A stretch of 64,000 bases of DNA, taken from NCBI RefSeq assembly GCF_000190435.1, contig NC_015152.1, positions 3,106,458 to 3,170,457 of the forward strand. Direction: 5' to 3'. Below, piece by piece: positions 50,643 to 60,410 of the stretch. Within the stretch, counting starts at the first letter, position 1, and the number at the start of each line of letters is the position of its first letter. The notes beneath the pieces are model-generated. The model saw only the letters and a list, made by a program, of their open reading frames with translations, had not been told where the DNA came from and did no database searches. The DNA comes from Sphaerochaeta globosa str. Buddy (GTDB taxonomy: Bacteria > Spirochaetota > Spirochaetia > Sphaerochaetales > Sphaerochaetaceae). The translations under genes and the position numbers were made by a program.

Positions 50643-52733
50643 TCAAAAAGCAAATTCTCCTTGACTCTGCTGCTCGTTATGCTGTTTGGATTTCAGCAAC
50701 GTGAGGAAAGTCTGTTCATCGACCACTTGGACTTTGAGCGAACGAGCAGTTTCCAGCTTGCTCCCTCCCCCTTCCCCTGCAAGCAGGTGAGTGGTTTTGC
50801 TGGTAACAGAACTGACTGTCCTCCCTCCCCGTTTGACAACCTCATCCATGGCAAGAGAGCGGGGATTGAAATGCTCGAAGGAGCCGGTTACACACCAGAC
50901 CTGACCGGAAAAGCTATCGTCGAGTTTCTGCAGCTGCTGTTCACCCTCCGCCATGGCAAGACCGAGGGAGGCAAGGCGGGCGATTCTCTGCTGCATAGCA
51001 GGTTCGCAGAGGGCCTCGATGTACAGACGGGCGATCTTCTCCCCAATCTGCTTGATCGAGGTAAGCCGCTGGACATCACCCCGATTTGCTATATCAAGCA
51101 GGATCTCCATGCTGGTGATGCCATTGGCAAGCAACAATTCTGCACCTTTTTTTCCCAGCTCGGGAAGACCGAGGGCAACCAGTACCTTGCGAAACGGCTG
51201 CTCTTTACTTTTCTGTACACCACCCTCGATCAAGCGAATTTTCTTCTCACCGAACCCAGCCTGGTCTGAGAGGGCCTTGCGATAGTCGATGCGATAGATG
51301 TCATCGATATCCTTGAGATAGCCCAAATCAATAAGGGCTGCGGCGGTTTCGGGACCGAAGTTGTCGATATCCATCCCCTCCTTGCCGATGAAAAACTCAA
51401 TACGGCCCCGAATCTGGGCGGGACAGCTTATATTGGGACAGAAGGTATGGGCACCTCGGCTTTCCAAGGTGCTGTCACATATAGGGCACCGAGTAGGCAT
51501 ATGGTAGATGCCTTGGGAGGACTCGTTCTTCTCAATGACCCGTTCAACGGCGGGGATGACATCCCCACGCCTTGAAATTTCCACTGTATCCCCGAGTCCC
51601 AATTCGAGCATGTTGATGTAGTCCTGGTTGTGCAAGGTGATATTGCTGATCGTAGAGCCCGCAACCTGCACCGGCACTACTCGGGCAACCGGGGTGACTC
51701 TTCCTGTGCGGCCCACCTGGACATCGATTGCCTGCACCACGGTTTGTGCCTGAGGTGATTCAAACTTGTAAGCCATTGCCCAACGGGGATGGTGACCGGT
51801 ATACCCAAGCATTTCACGACCCGAAAGAGAGTTCACCTTGGCCACCAGACCATCGATCTCATAGCCGAGGGAGGCTCGCTTTTGGGTATGGTCCTGGATA
51901 TAGGAGGCAAGGTCGGAAAAACTGCCGCCAAAACCTGATAGCTGTGCATCCATAAGCGCTTGCCTTGCCTGACTTGCATCCTTGGCAAAGTATCCAAGGT
52001 TTGGATTCAGTCTGAAGCCGTAGGAAGCAAGTGTTGAAAGAATCTGCAAATGGTCGGTATGCACCACCTCTTTCCAAAACCCCTCATAGACGAAAATCTG
52101 TAGCGGCACCTTGGCCACTTCGCTGCTCTTGATCCTCCGAATTGTTCCTGCGGCCAGGTTGCGTGGATTTGCGAAGGGCACTTCCATCTGGGCATTCAGC
52201 TTGGCAAATGTCTCCTTGGGCAGGTAGATCTCACCGCGAACCGCCAAGCTTTCCTTGACCGGAAGCCTGAGGGGAATGGAGGCGATGGTCTTTACGTTGG
52301 CCGTCACATCGTTTCCTACCATCCCGTTGCCGCGTGTTACAGCACGCTTGAGAAGTCCGTCCTCGTAATAGAGCACGATCGAGATGCCGTCGATTTTCTC
52401 CTCGATGACTATTCCCACCTCTTCTCCAATCTTGAGCTCGGTCTTCTCAATCCAGGAGAGCATTTCCCCATCGCTGTACGCCTTGTCCAGACTGAGCACC
52501 GGGATGGTATGAGCCACCTCCACCAGAGCCGAGTCGAGGTCGCTTCCCACCCGCTGGGTTGGTGAATCGGCAAGCTTGAGGTGTGGGTATTGCGTCTCCA
52601 AGGCAACCAGACGGTCGAAGAGGCGGTCGTATTCCAAATCGCTGACAAGCGGACGGTTGTCCACATAGTAGGCTTTCTGATAGGAGGCAAGCTGCTCGAC
52701 AAGTGAGTGGATTTCGTGTTCAAGTTCGTTCAT
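50643..52733 (-). CDS. ligA: NAD-dependent DNA ligase
   Basis: 696 residues. The adenylation domain has the active-site Lys in EEKIDGIS near residue 110 (the E. coli-type motif is KxDG) and GYEIDGLVAKVN. An OB fold with HNQDYINMLELGLGD follows, then a four-Cys zinc finger (CPICDSTLESRGAHTFCPNISCPAQ), helix-hairpin-helix repeats and a C-terminal BRCT domain (about 615-690). Seals nicks in replication and repair. It appears to be transcribed alone. Confidence 0.97.
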   Translation of the reverse strand: MNELEHEIHSLVEQLASYQKAYYVDNRPLVSDLEYDRLFDRLVALETQYPHLKLADSPTQRVGSDLDSALVEVAHTIPVLSLDKAYSDGEMLSWIEKTELKIGEEVGIVIEEKIDGISIVLYYEDGLLKRAVTRGNGMVGNDVTANVKTIASIPLRLPVKESLAVRGEIYLPKETFAKLNAQMEVPFANPRNLAAGTIRRIKSSEVAKVPLQIFVYEGFWKEVVHTDHLQILSTLASYGFRLNPNLGYFAKDASQARQALMDAQLSGFGGSFSDLASYIQDHTQKRASLGYEIDGLVAKVNSLSGREMLGYTGHHPRWAMAYKFESPQAQTVVQAIDVQVGRTGRVTPVARVVPVQVAGSTISNITLHNQDYINMLELGLGDTVEISRRGDVIPAVERVIEKNESSQGIYHMPTRCPICDSTLESRGAHTFCPNISCPAQIRGRIEFFIGKEGMDIDNFGPETAAALIDLGYLKDIDDIYRIDYRKALSDQAGFGEKKIRLIEGGVQKSKEQPFRKVLVALGLPELGKKGAELLLANGITSMEILLDIANRGDVQRLTSIKQIGEKIARLYIEALCEPAMQQRIARLASLGLAMAEGEQQLQKLDDSFSGQVWCVTGSFEHFNPRSLAMDEVVKRGGRTVSSVTSKTTHLLAGEGGGSKLETARSLKVQVVDEQTFLTLLKSKQHNEQQSQGEFAF

Positions 52734-52792
52734 GCCTGTAATTGTACGGCTCTCTTGCTCTTCATTGCAAGCTGTGGTTTAGGTTTCTCTCA

Positions 52793-52821
52793 TTGCTTTG
52801 ATAGGTTGTACATGCTATCTT
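52793..52821 (+). promoter_or_regulatory. Candidate promoter of the xanthine-dehydrogenase-like operon
   Basis: TTGCTT (52793-52798), a 17-nt spacer and TATCTT (52816-52821), 25 nt before the start codon, in the divergent gap with ligA. Confidence 0.4.
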
Positions 52822-52845
52822 TCATACGCAAGAGAGGGAGGCGGC

Positions 52846-54807
52846 ATGGCAGAAAAAAAACCATCGACAAGCAAGGTGACATCGCTGCACGGGCTGATAA
52901 TCACCTCATCGGTTGATGCTGGTCGGATCGAGGAGATTTCTCTGCCCGAATTGGATGCCAACTTCACCTTGGTCACCACACGCGACATTCCAGGAACCAA
53001 CCGAATCCGAACCCTTGATGCCGCCACAGCACTGCTCACCTCCTCAACCATCAGCTACCATCAGCAACCCATTTTGGCTTTGTTCGGCTACGACAGCGAA
53101 TCGGTGCAGCTCAAAGCCAGGGAAATCAACATCTCCTATCAGCTGCCCACCGCTTTGGATGGTCCCTCCCTGGTTATTGAGTCGACTCCGTACACCTATC
53201 ATTACGGGACTATGGAGGCTGCCACAAGCGATACAGAGCTGTTGGTGCTCGAACGCACCTACCGCTATAGCGGTTCCGATTACCAAAGCAATACGCTCAC
53301 ACGCATCAATGTGGAGCAGGAGGGGGACATCCTGCATGTATACACCCCCACCCAATGGCCCAGTCATGTGCGGGACACCATCAGCGATACCACCTCAATC
53401 CCCAAACGCAGGATAGTCGTGCATCGCCTGCCCTTCTACGCCCCGCATGACGAAATGCTTACCGCTCCTTCAGCCCTTTGTTCAATAGCAGCCATCGCCT
53501 GCCTAAAGGCGAATTGTCCTACGGATGTATCGTGCAAGGTTGAAAGCTTCCGACCAGAATTGACCATCAAGCGCAAGAGCTGGTATTACCGCGATGGCAG
53601 GGTGCAGGCCGAAGATATCATCGTACAAGTCAACCAAGGGTGCGAGCCGATGTTCAGCGATGAACTGGCCAACCAACTCATAGCCGGTCTTGTACCCCTG
53701 TACCCCTTGCAGGCCCTCAACATTTCCATCACGTTCACAACCAGCAATACCCCTCCGGCCCACTTCTTCGGGGACCTTGGGTACGCCGACGCTCTGTGCT
53801 GTACCGAGGCCCACTACTGTTCGCTGGCAAAAATCACCGGGTACAATCCGCTGTCTTGGAGACTGAAGTTCACTTCTGAGAACAGTGGACACACCCAGGT
53901 GATCAGAACCGACAAGTATACCAAGCTCAAGGACATGATCACCGAACTCAGTAATCGTTGTGATTTTCAGCGCAAGAATGCAGCGTACGAAATGCAGCAT
54001 CAGATGCGCGTCAAGCTCTCCACCTTTTTCAACTACAGCAGGGGGACAGCCCTTGCATGCGGGGGTGGGGTCAGCGGATTCTCCAGCGAATGTCGTTCCC
54101 TTCCCCAGCAATCGGTGCAGATCACCCTCAAGACAAACAATAAAGTGGAAGTGAATACCTCCTTCTACAACAACGGCTCCAGTGCCGAAATCTGGAGACA
54201 GATAATAAGCGAGGAATTGGGGGTAACCAAGGCCGATATCACCTTCCTGGAAGACCAGAAGGAGATGCTGGACAGCGGACCTTCGGTGCTTTCAGCCAAC
54301 AGCGGCCGTATGCCCCAACAGATTCAGCGTGCCTGCAGCCAGATCAAGGAAAAGCGATTCGTCCAGCCCCTGCCGATTTGCGAGAGTGTGCTCTCTCCCA
54401 AGCAACCAGGGACGAAAGGATCGCTCTTTTTCAGCAATAGCTGGGTTGCCTTGATCCTGGAACTCGAAATAGATGCTGTGCTTCTCCAACCTTTGGTACG
54501 TTCCGTCTGGGTCTCGGTCTCTCTCTCGCGAATTTTCGATGAGCAGGTGCTCAAGAGCAAAATTCGTCATACTGTCGTTTCCACCCTCAGAGAGGCCGGT
54601 GCCCTGCTTTCCCATAGAAGCAGCTTTGAGATTGATATTTCCATTTCCAAAGAAGGGGATCAGATATCCTCCTCGGTTACCAGTGCCCTCAAGGGGGTTG
54701 TAACCGCAGCCTTCATCTCCGCCCTCGAACAAGCCCTCGGATCGCCGGTGGCAAAAATTCCCGTGGATGGAGATACCTTGCTTGCAGCCATGCGGGGGAA
54801 ACCATGA
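52846..54807 (+). CDS. Degenerate xanthine dehydrogenase/aldehyde oxidoreductase large subunit
   Basis: 653 residues, shorter than the usual 750-800. The alignment pattern of the molybdopterin-binding subunit can be followed: TPTQWPSHVRDTIS for the stQ.p..vr block, NTPPAHFFGDLGY...GYNPLSWR for the A-RGFG...DP..R block, NNGSSAEIWRQIISEELGV for the GQG..T block, and EGDQISSSV near the C-terminus for the GE block. At each place the residues that hold the Mo cofactor are changed, and GGGFGGK is replaced by LPFYAPHDE. The ATG at 52846 follows GGGAGG. It overlaps the Fe-S gene by 4 nt. It may have lost Mo catalysis; function unknown. Confidence 0.7.
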   Translation: MAEKKPSTSKVTSLHGLIITSSVDAGRIEEISLPELDANFTLVTTRDIPGTNRIRTLDAATALLTSSTISYHQQPILALFGYDSESVQLKAREINISYQLPTALDGPSLVIESTPYTYHYGTMEAATSDTELLVLERTYRYSGSDYQSNTLTRINVEQEGDILHVYTPTQWPSHVRDTISDTTSIPKRRIVVHRLPFYAPHDEMLTAPSALCSIAAIACLKANCPTDVSCKVESFRPELTIKRKSWYYRDGRVQAEDIIVQVNQGCEPMFSDELANQLIAGLVPLYPLQALNISITFTTSNTPPAHFFGDLGYADALCCTEAHYCSLAKITGYNPLSWRLKFTSENSGHTQVIRTDKYTKLKDMITELSNRCDFQRKNAAYEMQHQMRVKLSTFFNYSRGTALACGGGVSGFSSECRSLPQQSVQITLKTNNKVEVNTSFYNNGSSAEIWRQIISEELGVTKADITFLEDQKEMLDSGPSVLSANSGRMPQQIQRACSQIKEKRFVQPLPICESVLSPKQPGTKGSLFFSNSWVALILELEIDAVLLQPLVRSVWVSVSLSRIFDEQVLKSKIRHTVVSTLREAGALLSHRSSFEIDISISKEGDQISSSVTSALKGVVTAAFISALEQALGSPVAKIPVDGDTLLAAMRGKP

Positions 54808-55352
54808 AAATAGAATGTACCATCGACGGCAAGGCTCTCTCGCTTTCGGTGAACTCAAACAAGCCGCTTTCCCTCATTCTTATGGAGGATGTGGGAAACA
54901 GGACCATCACCAGCCATTGCAAGGGAAATGCCTGCGGCAACTGCATTGTACTGCTTAATGACGAAGCTGCTCTCAGTTGTGTCATTCCCGCCTTCCGGTT
55001 GCGGGATGCCAACATCAAAACCTTCGAGAGTTATCAGAAGACGCGCCAGTACCGGGATATCGAACGGGCTTACCAAGCCACCGGCAACACCCCGTGTCCC
55101 AACTGCTATGCTTCCAAGACGCTGATCATTGAATCCATTCTCCAGGAGTTGACCAGCAGCACCCGTCTGAAAACCTTGGGCAACAACCTTCCGATGAAAG
55201 ACACTCAGGAAACAGAGGATACACTGGACAAGAAGGCCATCATTCAGGAGCTCAGCCTCAATACCTGCCAGTGCATGGATATGTCTGAAATGCTGCAAAT
55301 CGTCGAGATAGCCCTGACGTACAGGAGGCGCAAGCGTGTACGAAGGAATTAG
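54804..55352 (+). CDS. Xanthine-dehydrogenase-type 2Fe-2S subunit
   Basis: 182 residues. The plant-type cluster motif CKGNACGNC...C (about residues 33-53) and the second cluster CPNC...CQC (about 97-152) are both complete, though the usual CGFC context has become PCPNCYAS. This is the electron-transfer subunit of molybdenum hydroxylases. It is encoded between the large and FAD subunits with overlapping ends. The intact clusters contrast with the degraded large subunit. Confidence 0.8.
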   Translation: MKIECTIDGKALSLSVNSNKPLSLILMEDVGNRTITSHCKGNACGNCIVLLNDEAALSCVIPAFRLRDANIKTFESYQKTRQYRDIERAYQATGNTPCPNCYASKTLIIESILQELTSSTRLKTLGNNLPMKDTQETEDTLDKKAIIQELSLNTCQCMDMSEMLQIVEIALTYRRRKRVRRN

Positions 55353-56223
55353 GTCGCCTGTCATCCATACCCCGAAGACGCTCAGTGAGTTTGCCACCAT
55401 TGCCTACCGCTATCCATCGGCGCGAATCTGGGCGGGCGGCAGTTACTTGATGAGCCAGAAGGAGTATTATCCGAATGAAATCAAGGACGGCATCATCGAC
55501 CTCGCCTCGCTTGAAGAGCTGAAGAAAATCACCCGCAACGACCGGTTTGTGGAAATCGGTTCGATGGTAACGGCCAGCCAGCTCCTCTTTGCAGGCAAGC
55601 TCGTCCTGCCACCCGTATTGCAGGAAACACTGAGGACGCTCGCCTCCCAGATAGTAAGAAGGCAGATTACCATCGGGGGAAGCCTCTGCGTTCCCGACAT
55701 CCGTCTCTCACTCTCCACTGCCTTGGCTGTACTGGATGCCATGGCAGAGGTGAAGTACTATCAGGGAGGCAAGGTTTCCACCCACTGGATTCCCATATCA
55801 AAGCTCTATGACAAGGATGGAAAGCTGTTGCTCGGCTCGCAGAAAGCCCTGTTGACCCGTATCCGCATCGGCCTCGAATATGGGGATTATCAGAAGTTCA
55901 TTTGTGTTGAGGACCCTATCCGCAACACCGACGAATGTGTTATAGTTGCCTTCCAGGCAAACCGGTCGCAGAACTCACTATCCAAGGTCCAGTTCTGTAT
56001 CACCTTTCCCAGCAAGGCCTTCCATATCAGCAAGGACCTTGAGTCAAAGTTGTCGGGCATGACCCTCCCGATTCATCCAGAACGGGTCAATACGCTCTCT
56101 TATGAGCTGGTAGCCGAATTAACTAAAATGCATTCAGGAATCAGTGAACTGCAACTCGAGCGTGGAAGAAGGATATTCGAGTCCTTTTTGCACGACCTCA
56201 ACGCCCAGTCCCTCTCCTCCTGA
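55336..56223 (+). CDS. Xanthine-dehydrogenase-type FAD-binding subunit
   Basis: 295 residues with the FAD-binding pattern of CO dehydrogenase/xanthine dehydrogenase medium subunits: RIWAGGSYLMSQ near residue 30, IDLASLEELKKI, IGSMVTASQLL and RRQITIGGSLCVPDIR near residue 110. The C-terminal domain is present. It overlaps the Fe-S subunit gene by 17 nt. It probably passes electrons from the 2Fe-2S subunit to NAD+ or another acceptor. Confidence 0.82.
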   Translation: MYEGIRSPVIHTPKTLSEFATIAYRYPSARIWAGGSYLMSQKEYYPNEIKDGIIDLASLEELKKITRNDRFVEIGSMVTASQLLFAGKLVLPPVLQETLRTLASQIVRRQITIGGSLCVPDIRLSLSTALAVLDAMAEVKYYQGGKVSTHWIPISKLYDKDGKLLLGSQKALLTRIRIGLEYGDYQKFICVEDPIRNTDECVIVAFQANRSQNSLSKVQFCITFPSKAFHISKDLESKLSGMTLPIHPERVNTLSYELVAELTKMHSGISELQLERGRRIFESFLHDLNAQSLSS

Positions 56224-56243
56224 ACACGTGGAGCACTGTATAC

Positions 56244-59200
56244 ATGTCTGAGCTTGAGACCGAGATCACCACACAGCAGAGCAGGTTCGTCCATCTGCAT
56301 AATCATACCGACTTCTCCCTCCTCGATGGGGCCGCCCCTATCGGCCGTTACATGGCAAAGGCGAAGAGCCTGGGCATGACCAGCCTCGCCATAACCGACC
56401 ATGGGAACATGTTCGGAGCCTTGCGTTTCTATAATGCAGCCAGGGATGCAGGCATCAAACCGATCATCGGTTGTGAATTCTACTGTAACCCTGCAGGCCA
56501 TACCGAACGACCGGCTCCCGGCGGTAGGAAACCCAATCAGTACCACCTCATCCTTTTGGCAATCAATGAGAAAGGCTACCACAACCTGATGGAGCTCAAC
56601 TCCCTTTCCTATACACAGGGATTCTATTTCAAACCCCGCATCGATGATGAGCTTTTGGTCAAATACAACGAAGGGGTCATCTGTCTTTCGGCATGCCTGG
56701 GTGGGGAAATTCTGCAGCACCTGCTCAACGACCAATACGAGAAAGCCAAGGAACGCGCCCTCTGGTTTTCCTCGGTCTTCGACGACGGCCGCTACTATCT
56801 GGAAATGCAGGACCACAACCTGCCTGATCAGAAGCGGACCAATCCCCTGCTCAAGCAGCTCAGCGAGGAGACCGGCATCCCCTTGGTTTGTACCAATGAC
56901 ATCCATTACATAGAGAAAGACGATGCTAACGCCCAGGACCTACTCTTATGCGTAGGCACCAACTCCAAGAAGAATGATCCCGACCGCATGCGGTTTCCCA
57001 ATCAGGAATTCTACATGAAAAGCGAAGAGCAAATGGCATCAATCTTCAGCTGGTGTCCGGAAGCTTTGGAGAATACTGGAAAAATTGCCGATCGCTGCAA
57101 CCTTGAGATTCACTTGCCGGGGCCACTGTTGCCCGACTTCGAAGTTCCCCAAGGCTTCGAGGGACCGGCACACTATCTGCGTCACCTCTCCCACGAAGGC
57201 CTGAAGAAACGCTATAGCGTGGTTACCGAGGAGTTGACCAAGCGCTTGGACTATGAGCTGGATGTCATCATCAAGATGAAGTTCGAAGGGTACTTCCTCA
57301 TTGTCATGGATTATATCCAATGGGCGAAGAAACACGACATTCCTGTTGGACCGGGCCGCGGCTCGGGAGCCGGTTCCTTGGTTGCCTATTCCATCGATAT
57401 CACCGACGTCGACCCCATCAAGTACAACCTGCTGTTCGAACGATTCCTCAACCCCGAACGGGTGAGCATGCCCGACTTCGATATCGACTTCTGCTTCGAA
57501 CGGAGGCAGGAGGTCATCAACTACGTTACCGAACATTACGGGACCGAACGGGTGGCCCAGATCGCCACCTTCGGGACGTTGAAAGCCAAAGCTGTCGTCA
57601 AGGATGTCGCCCGCGTCCTGGACATCCCCTTCGATGAATCGAACAACATCTGCAAGCTCATCCCGGACGACCCCAAAATGACGCTCGCCAAGGCTTTCGA
57701 GCAGAACAAGGAGTTGGTTGAACTCGAACAGAAGGGAGGCATCTACGCCGAACTCTTTGATGCCGCCCGTCGCCTTGAAGGTCTGAACAGGCATACTTCC
57801 ACCCACGCCGCAGGAGTGGTTATCGGCAAGGAAGAACTGGTCAACTATGTACCGCTGTATCGTGATGCCAAGACTGGAGCCATCTCCACCCAGTACACCA
57901 TGGACCTCATCGAGGAGTGCGGGTTGGTAAAAATGGACTTTCTGGGTCTCAAGACGCTGACACTGATCAAACACACCGAGGACCTGATCCACAAGAAGGA
58001 TCCGAAGTTTACCAGTACCGCAATAGACGAGAAGGACCCAAAGACCTTTGAAATGCTCTGCCGTGGAGATAGTACGGCTGTCTTCCAGTTTGAAAGCCAG
58101 GGAATGCAGAACATCCTCAAGGAGGCGAAGCCCTCCAACATCGAGGACCTGGTCGCCCTCAACGCCCTCTATCGCCCCGGTCCGATGGCCTATATCCCCC
58201 AGTTCGTCAACTGCAAGCTCGGCCGTCAACCCATCACCTATGCAAATCCGGAACTGGAAGAGGAGCTGAAAACCACTTACGGAGTCATTGTCTACCAGGA
58301 ACAGGTTATGAAGGTAGCCCAGATCATAGCCGGCTATTCGCTGGGTGGTGCTGATATTCTCAGGCGCATCATGGGTAAGAAAAAGGTTGCAGCCCTTGAG
58401 AAGGAGAAGGTTAAGTTCATTGCCGGAGCGAAGGCTCTCGGTCGCAGTGAGCAACACGCCGCGGAAATCTTTGAGATGCTCGAGCCCTTTGCAGGCTACG
58501 GCTTCAACAAGAGCCATGCAGTGGCCTACTCGGTCGTCGCCTACCAGACAGCCTTCCTCAAGGCTAACTATCCAGCAGAATTCTGGGCGGCCAACCTCAC
58601 CAACGAGATGGGCAGCCCCGATAAGTTCAGCGAGTATCTGCAGGTGGCAAAGGACCAAGGTCTGGAGATACTCCCCCCCTCGGTCAACTACTCGGACAAG
58701 CACTTCTCCGTTGTAAACGGAAAAATCGTTTACGGTCTTGCCGGCATAAAGAACGTCGGAGAGGGAGTGGTGGAGCTATTGGTCAGTGAGCGTGAGGCGC
58801 ACGGTCCCTATAAGGACCTCTTGGATTTTTTGACCCGCCTCGATGCAAAGGCTATGAACACCAAGCTCTTGGAGTCACTGATAAAAGCAGGTGCCTTCGA
58901 TACCCTGGGGACCAACCGCCCCACCCTGTTGGAAAACCTCGGCGATGCCATTACATATGTGCAAAAGCGCAAGGAAGCAACCGCTTTCGGACAGATTTCC
59001 CTCTTCGATGATGAAACAGAGGCCTCGATGGAGACGTTTACCATGAAGCCGGCCGAGGATTGGAAGCTGCCCGAAAAGCTGGAAATGGAAAAAGGCCTGT
59101 TGGGATTCTATATCTCCGGACACCCCCTGGATGCCTTTTCCCAGGCGATCAACCAGCGGGTTACGGCCAATACGGCACACCTTGAGAATGTTGCATTCAA

Positions 59201-59711
59201 TCGACCCACCAACATTATAGCCATGGTCAGCTCAATCAGACCCTTCACCACCCAGAAGGGTGGCATCATGGCCTTCCTGCAGCTAACCGACCGCAACGCA
59301 ACGTTCGATGCAACCTTGTTTCCCAAAACGTTTGAGCAGTACCGGGACCTGTTGCATGTCGATGGCATCTACGGCTTTGTCGGCAAGTTCGACAACTCCC
59401 GGGGCAACGACAAGATTTCCTACCTGATCGAGCAAATCTTTGAGGACCCCAACCAGCTTGCCCCGATTGCCGTCTCCCGCTGCCACATTGAATTGGAGAA
59501 ATCCTTCTGCAGTACCGAGCATATCTCCCATTTGCGCGACACCTGTCTTTCCTATGGAGGAAACTGCAGTGTCATGCTTCATTTCAGGATGGAAGGTGAG
59601 AGCATGCCGATCACCGTCGAGTGCGGTCGTGAATTTTCAGTTCGGTACTGCAATGAGATAGAAGAGACGGTGAAGGAAAATCCCTCGGTATTGAACATTT
59701 GGTTCGACTAA
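56244..59711 (+). CDS. dnaE: DNA polymerase III alpha subunit
   Basis: 1155-residue replicative polymerase of the DnaE1 type. The N-terminal PHP domain has HLHNHTDFSLLDGA (residues 17-30) and ITDHGNMFG. The catalytic region has PGRGSGAGSLVAY and PDFDIDF with the catalytic Asp pair. The Y-GFNKSHAVAY segment and tandem HhH region follow, and the C-terminal OB fold reads RPTNIIAMVSSIR. GGAG lies upstream of the ATG, 20 nt after the FAD gene stop. Confidence 0.98.
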   Translation: MSELETEITTQQSRFVHLHNHTDFSLLDGAAPIGRYMAKAKSLGMTSLAITDHGNMFGALRFYNAARDAGIKPIIGCEFYCNPAGHTERPAPGGRKPNQYHLILLAINEKGYHNLMELNSLSYTQGFYFKPRIDDELLVKYNEGVICLSACLGGEILQHLLNDQYEKAKERALWFSSVFDDGRYYLEMQDHNLPDQKRTNPLLKQLSEETGIPLVCTNDIHYIEKDDANAQDLLLCVGTNSKKNDPDRMRFPNQEFYMKSEEQMASIFSWCPEALENTGKIADRCNLEIHLPGPLLPDFEVPQGFEGPAHYLRHLSHEGLKKRYSVVTEELTKRLDYELDVIIKMKFEGYFLIVMDYIQWAKKHDIPVGPGRGSGAGSLVAYSIDITDVDPIKYNLLFERFLNPERVSMPDFDIDFCFERRQEVINYVTEHYGTERVAQIATFGTLKAKAVVKDVARVLDIPFDESNNICKLIPDDPKMTLAKAFEQNKELVELEQKGGIYAELFDAARRLEGLNRHTSTHAAGVVIGKEELVNYVPLYRDAKTGAISTQYTMDLIEECGLVKMDFLGLKTLTLIKHTEDLIHKKDPKFTSTAIDEKDPKTFEMLCRGDSTAVFQFESQGMQNILKEAKPSNIEDLVALNALYRPGPMAYIPQFVNCKLGRQPITYANPELEEELKTTYGVIVYQEQVMKVAQIIAGYSLGGADILRRIMGKKKVAALEKEKVKFIAGAKALGRSEQHAAEIFEMLEPFAGYGFNKSHAVAYSVVAYQTAFLKANYPAEFWAANLTNEMGSPDKFSEYLQVAKDQGLEILPPSVNYSDKHFSVVNGKIVYGLAGIKNVGEGVVELLVSEREAHGPYKDLLDFLTRLDAKAMNTKLLESLIKAGAFDTLGTNRPTLLENLGDAITYVQKRKEATAFGQISLFDDETEASMETFTMKPAEDWKLPEKLEMEKGLLGFYISGHPLDAFSQAINQRVTANTAHLENVAFNRPTNIIAMVSSIRPFTTQKGGIMAFLQLTDRNATFDATLFPKTFEQYRDLLHVDGIYGFVGKFDNSRGNDKISYLIEQIFEDPNQLAPIAVSRCHIELEKSFCSTEHISHLRDTCLSYGGNCSVMLHFRMEGESMPITVECGREFSVRYCNEIEETVKENPSVLNIWFD

Positions 59712-59750
59712 TGGGGAAAAGTTCTGTATCTTGAACAGTGGAGGAACAAC

Positions 59751-60407
59751 ATGAACCAAACCTACTATGACGGCGGGGTTCCCATTATACCGGCATCTTC
59801 CAATGTCTTCATGACCATTGCCTCGATTGCCGCTTCCCTACTCTCATTCTATTCGTTGCTGATCTGGCTCAGAATTGTTCTGACGTGGATTCGCATTCCC
59901 GGTCAGCTCCAGGAAAATCCGCTAGCCGCCCTGCTGGGTAAAATCGTCGACCCTTACCTCACCTGGTTCAGGGGAATCAGCAGCCTCAAACGAAGCAAAT
60001 TGGACCTTACCCCGTTGGTTGCCCTGGCGGTGCTTTCGGTGGTTCAGTCGATGCTGCGCCTCTACGGCTCGTATGGACGGCTTACGATAGGCATGGTCTT
60101 CGCCTTGGTCCTGCAGACGCTCTGGTCCTACCTTATCAGTCCAGTCTTCTGGTTCCTGATTGTCCTTTTGGGCATCCGGCTCTTTTTCTGCTACAAGCGC
60201 AGTCCACAGACCATCAGCTATATCACGATGCTCGACTCCATGATCGGCGGGGTGCTCAATTGGGTGCAGAATCTTTTCTACCCCAAGAAAGCCATCAATG
60301 ACCGGCAACTGATCACCACCAGCCTCATCTTCTTCATTGCCTGCTATATAGGCTCTTCGTTGCTGCTGCGTTTCATGATTGGTTTCTTCACAAACCTTGG
60401 ATTCTGA
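59751..60407 (+). CDS. YggT family membrane protein
   Basis: 218 residues with two YGGT repeats, each a pair of helices with an RxxLTWxR-type motif: SLLIWLRIVLTWIRIPG...NPLAALLGKIVDPYLTWFRG in the first, and a second, divergent repeat from about residue 120. Function is poorly known; homologues affect membrane or division processes. GTGGAGG precedes the ATG. It lies between dnaE and recG and is probably co-transcribed. Confidence 0.85.
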   Translation: MNQTYYDGGVPIIPASSNVFMTIASIAASLLSFYSLLIWLRIVLTWIRIPGQLQENPLAALLGKIVDPYLTWFRGISSLKRSKLDLTPLVALAVLSVVQSMLRLYGSYGRLTIGMVFALVLQTLWSYLISPVFWFLIVLLGIRLFFCYKRSPQTISYITMLDSMIGGVLNWVQNLFYPKKAINDRQLITTSLIFFIACYIGSSLLLRFMIGFFTNLGF

Positions 60408-60410
60408 TCG

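Noticed and set aside
57039-58703. 554-codon open frame antisense to dnaE, and a similar 476-codon frame antisense to recG (61134-62564).
   Set aside because: The opposite strand encodes clear full-length DnaE and RecG with all motifs; the antisense frames look like codon-usage shadows and have no recognisable domains.
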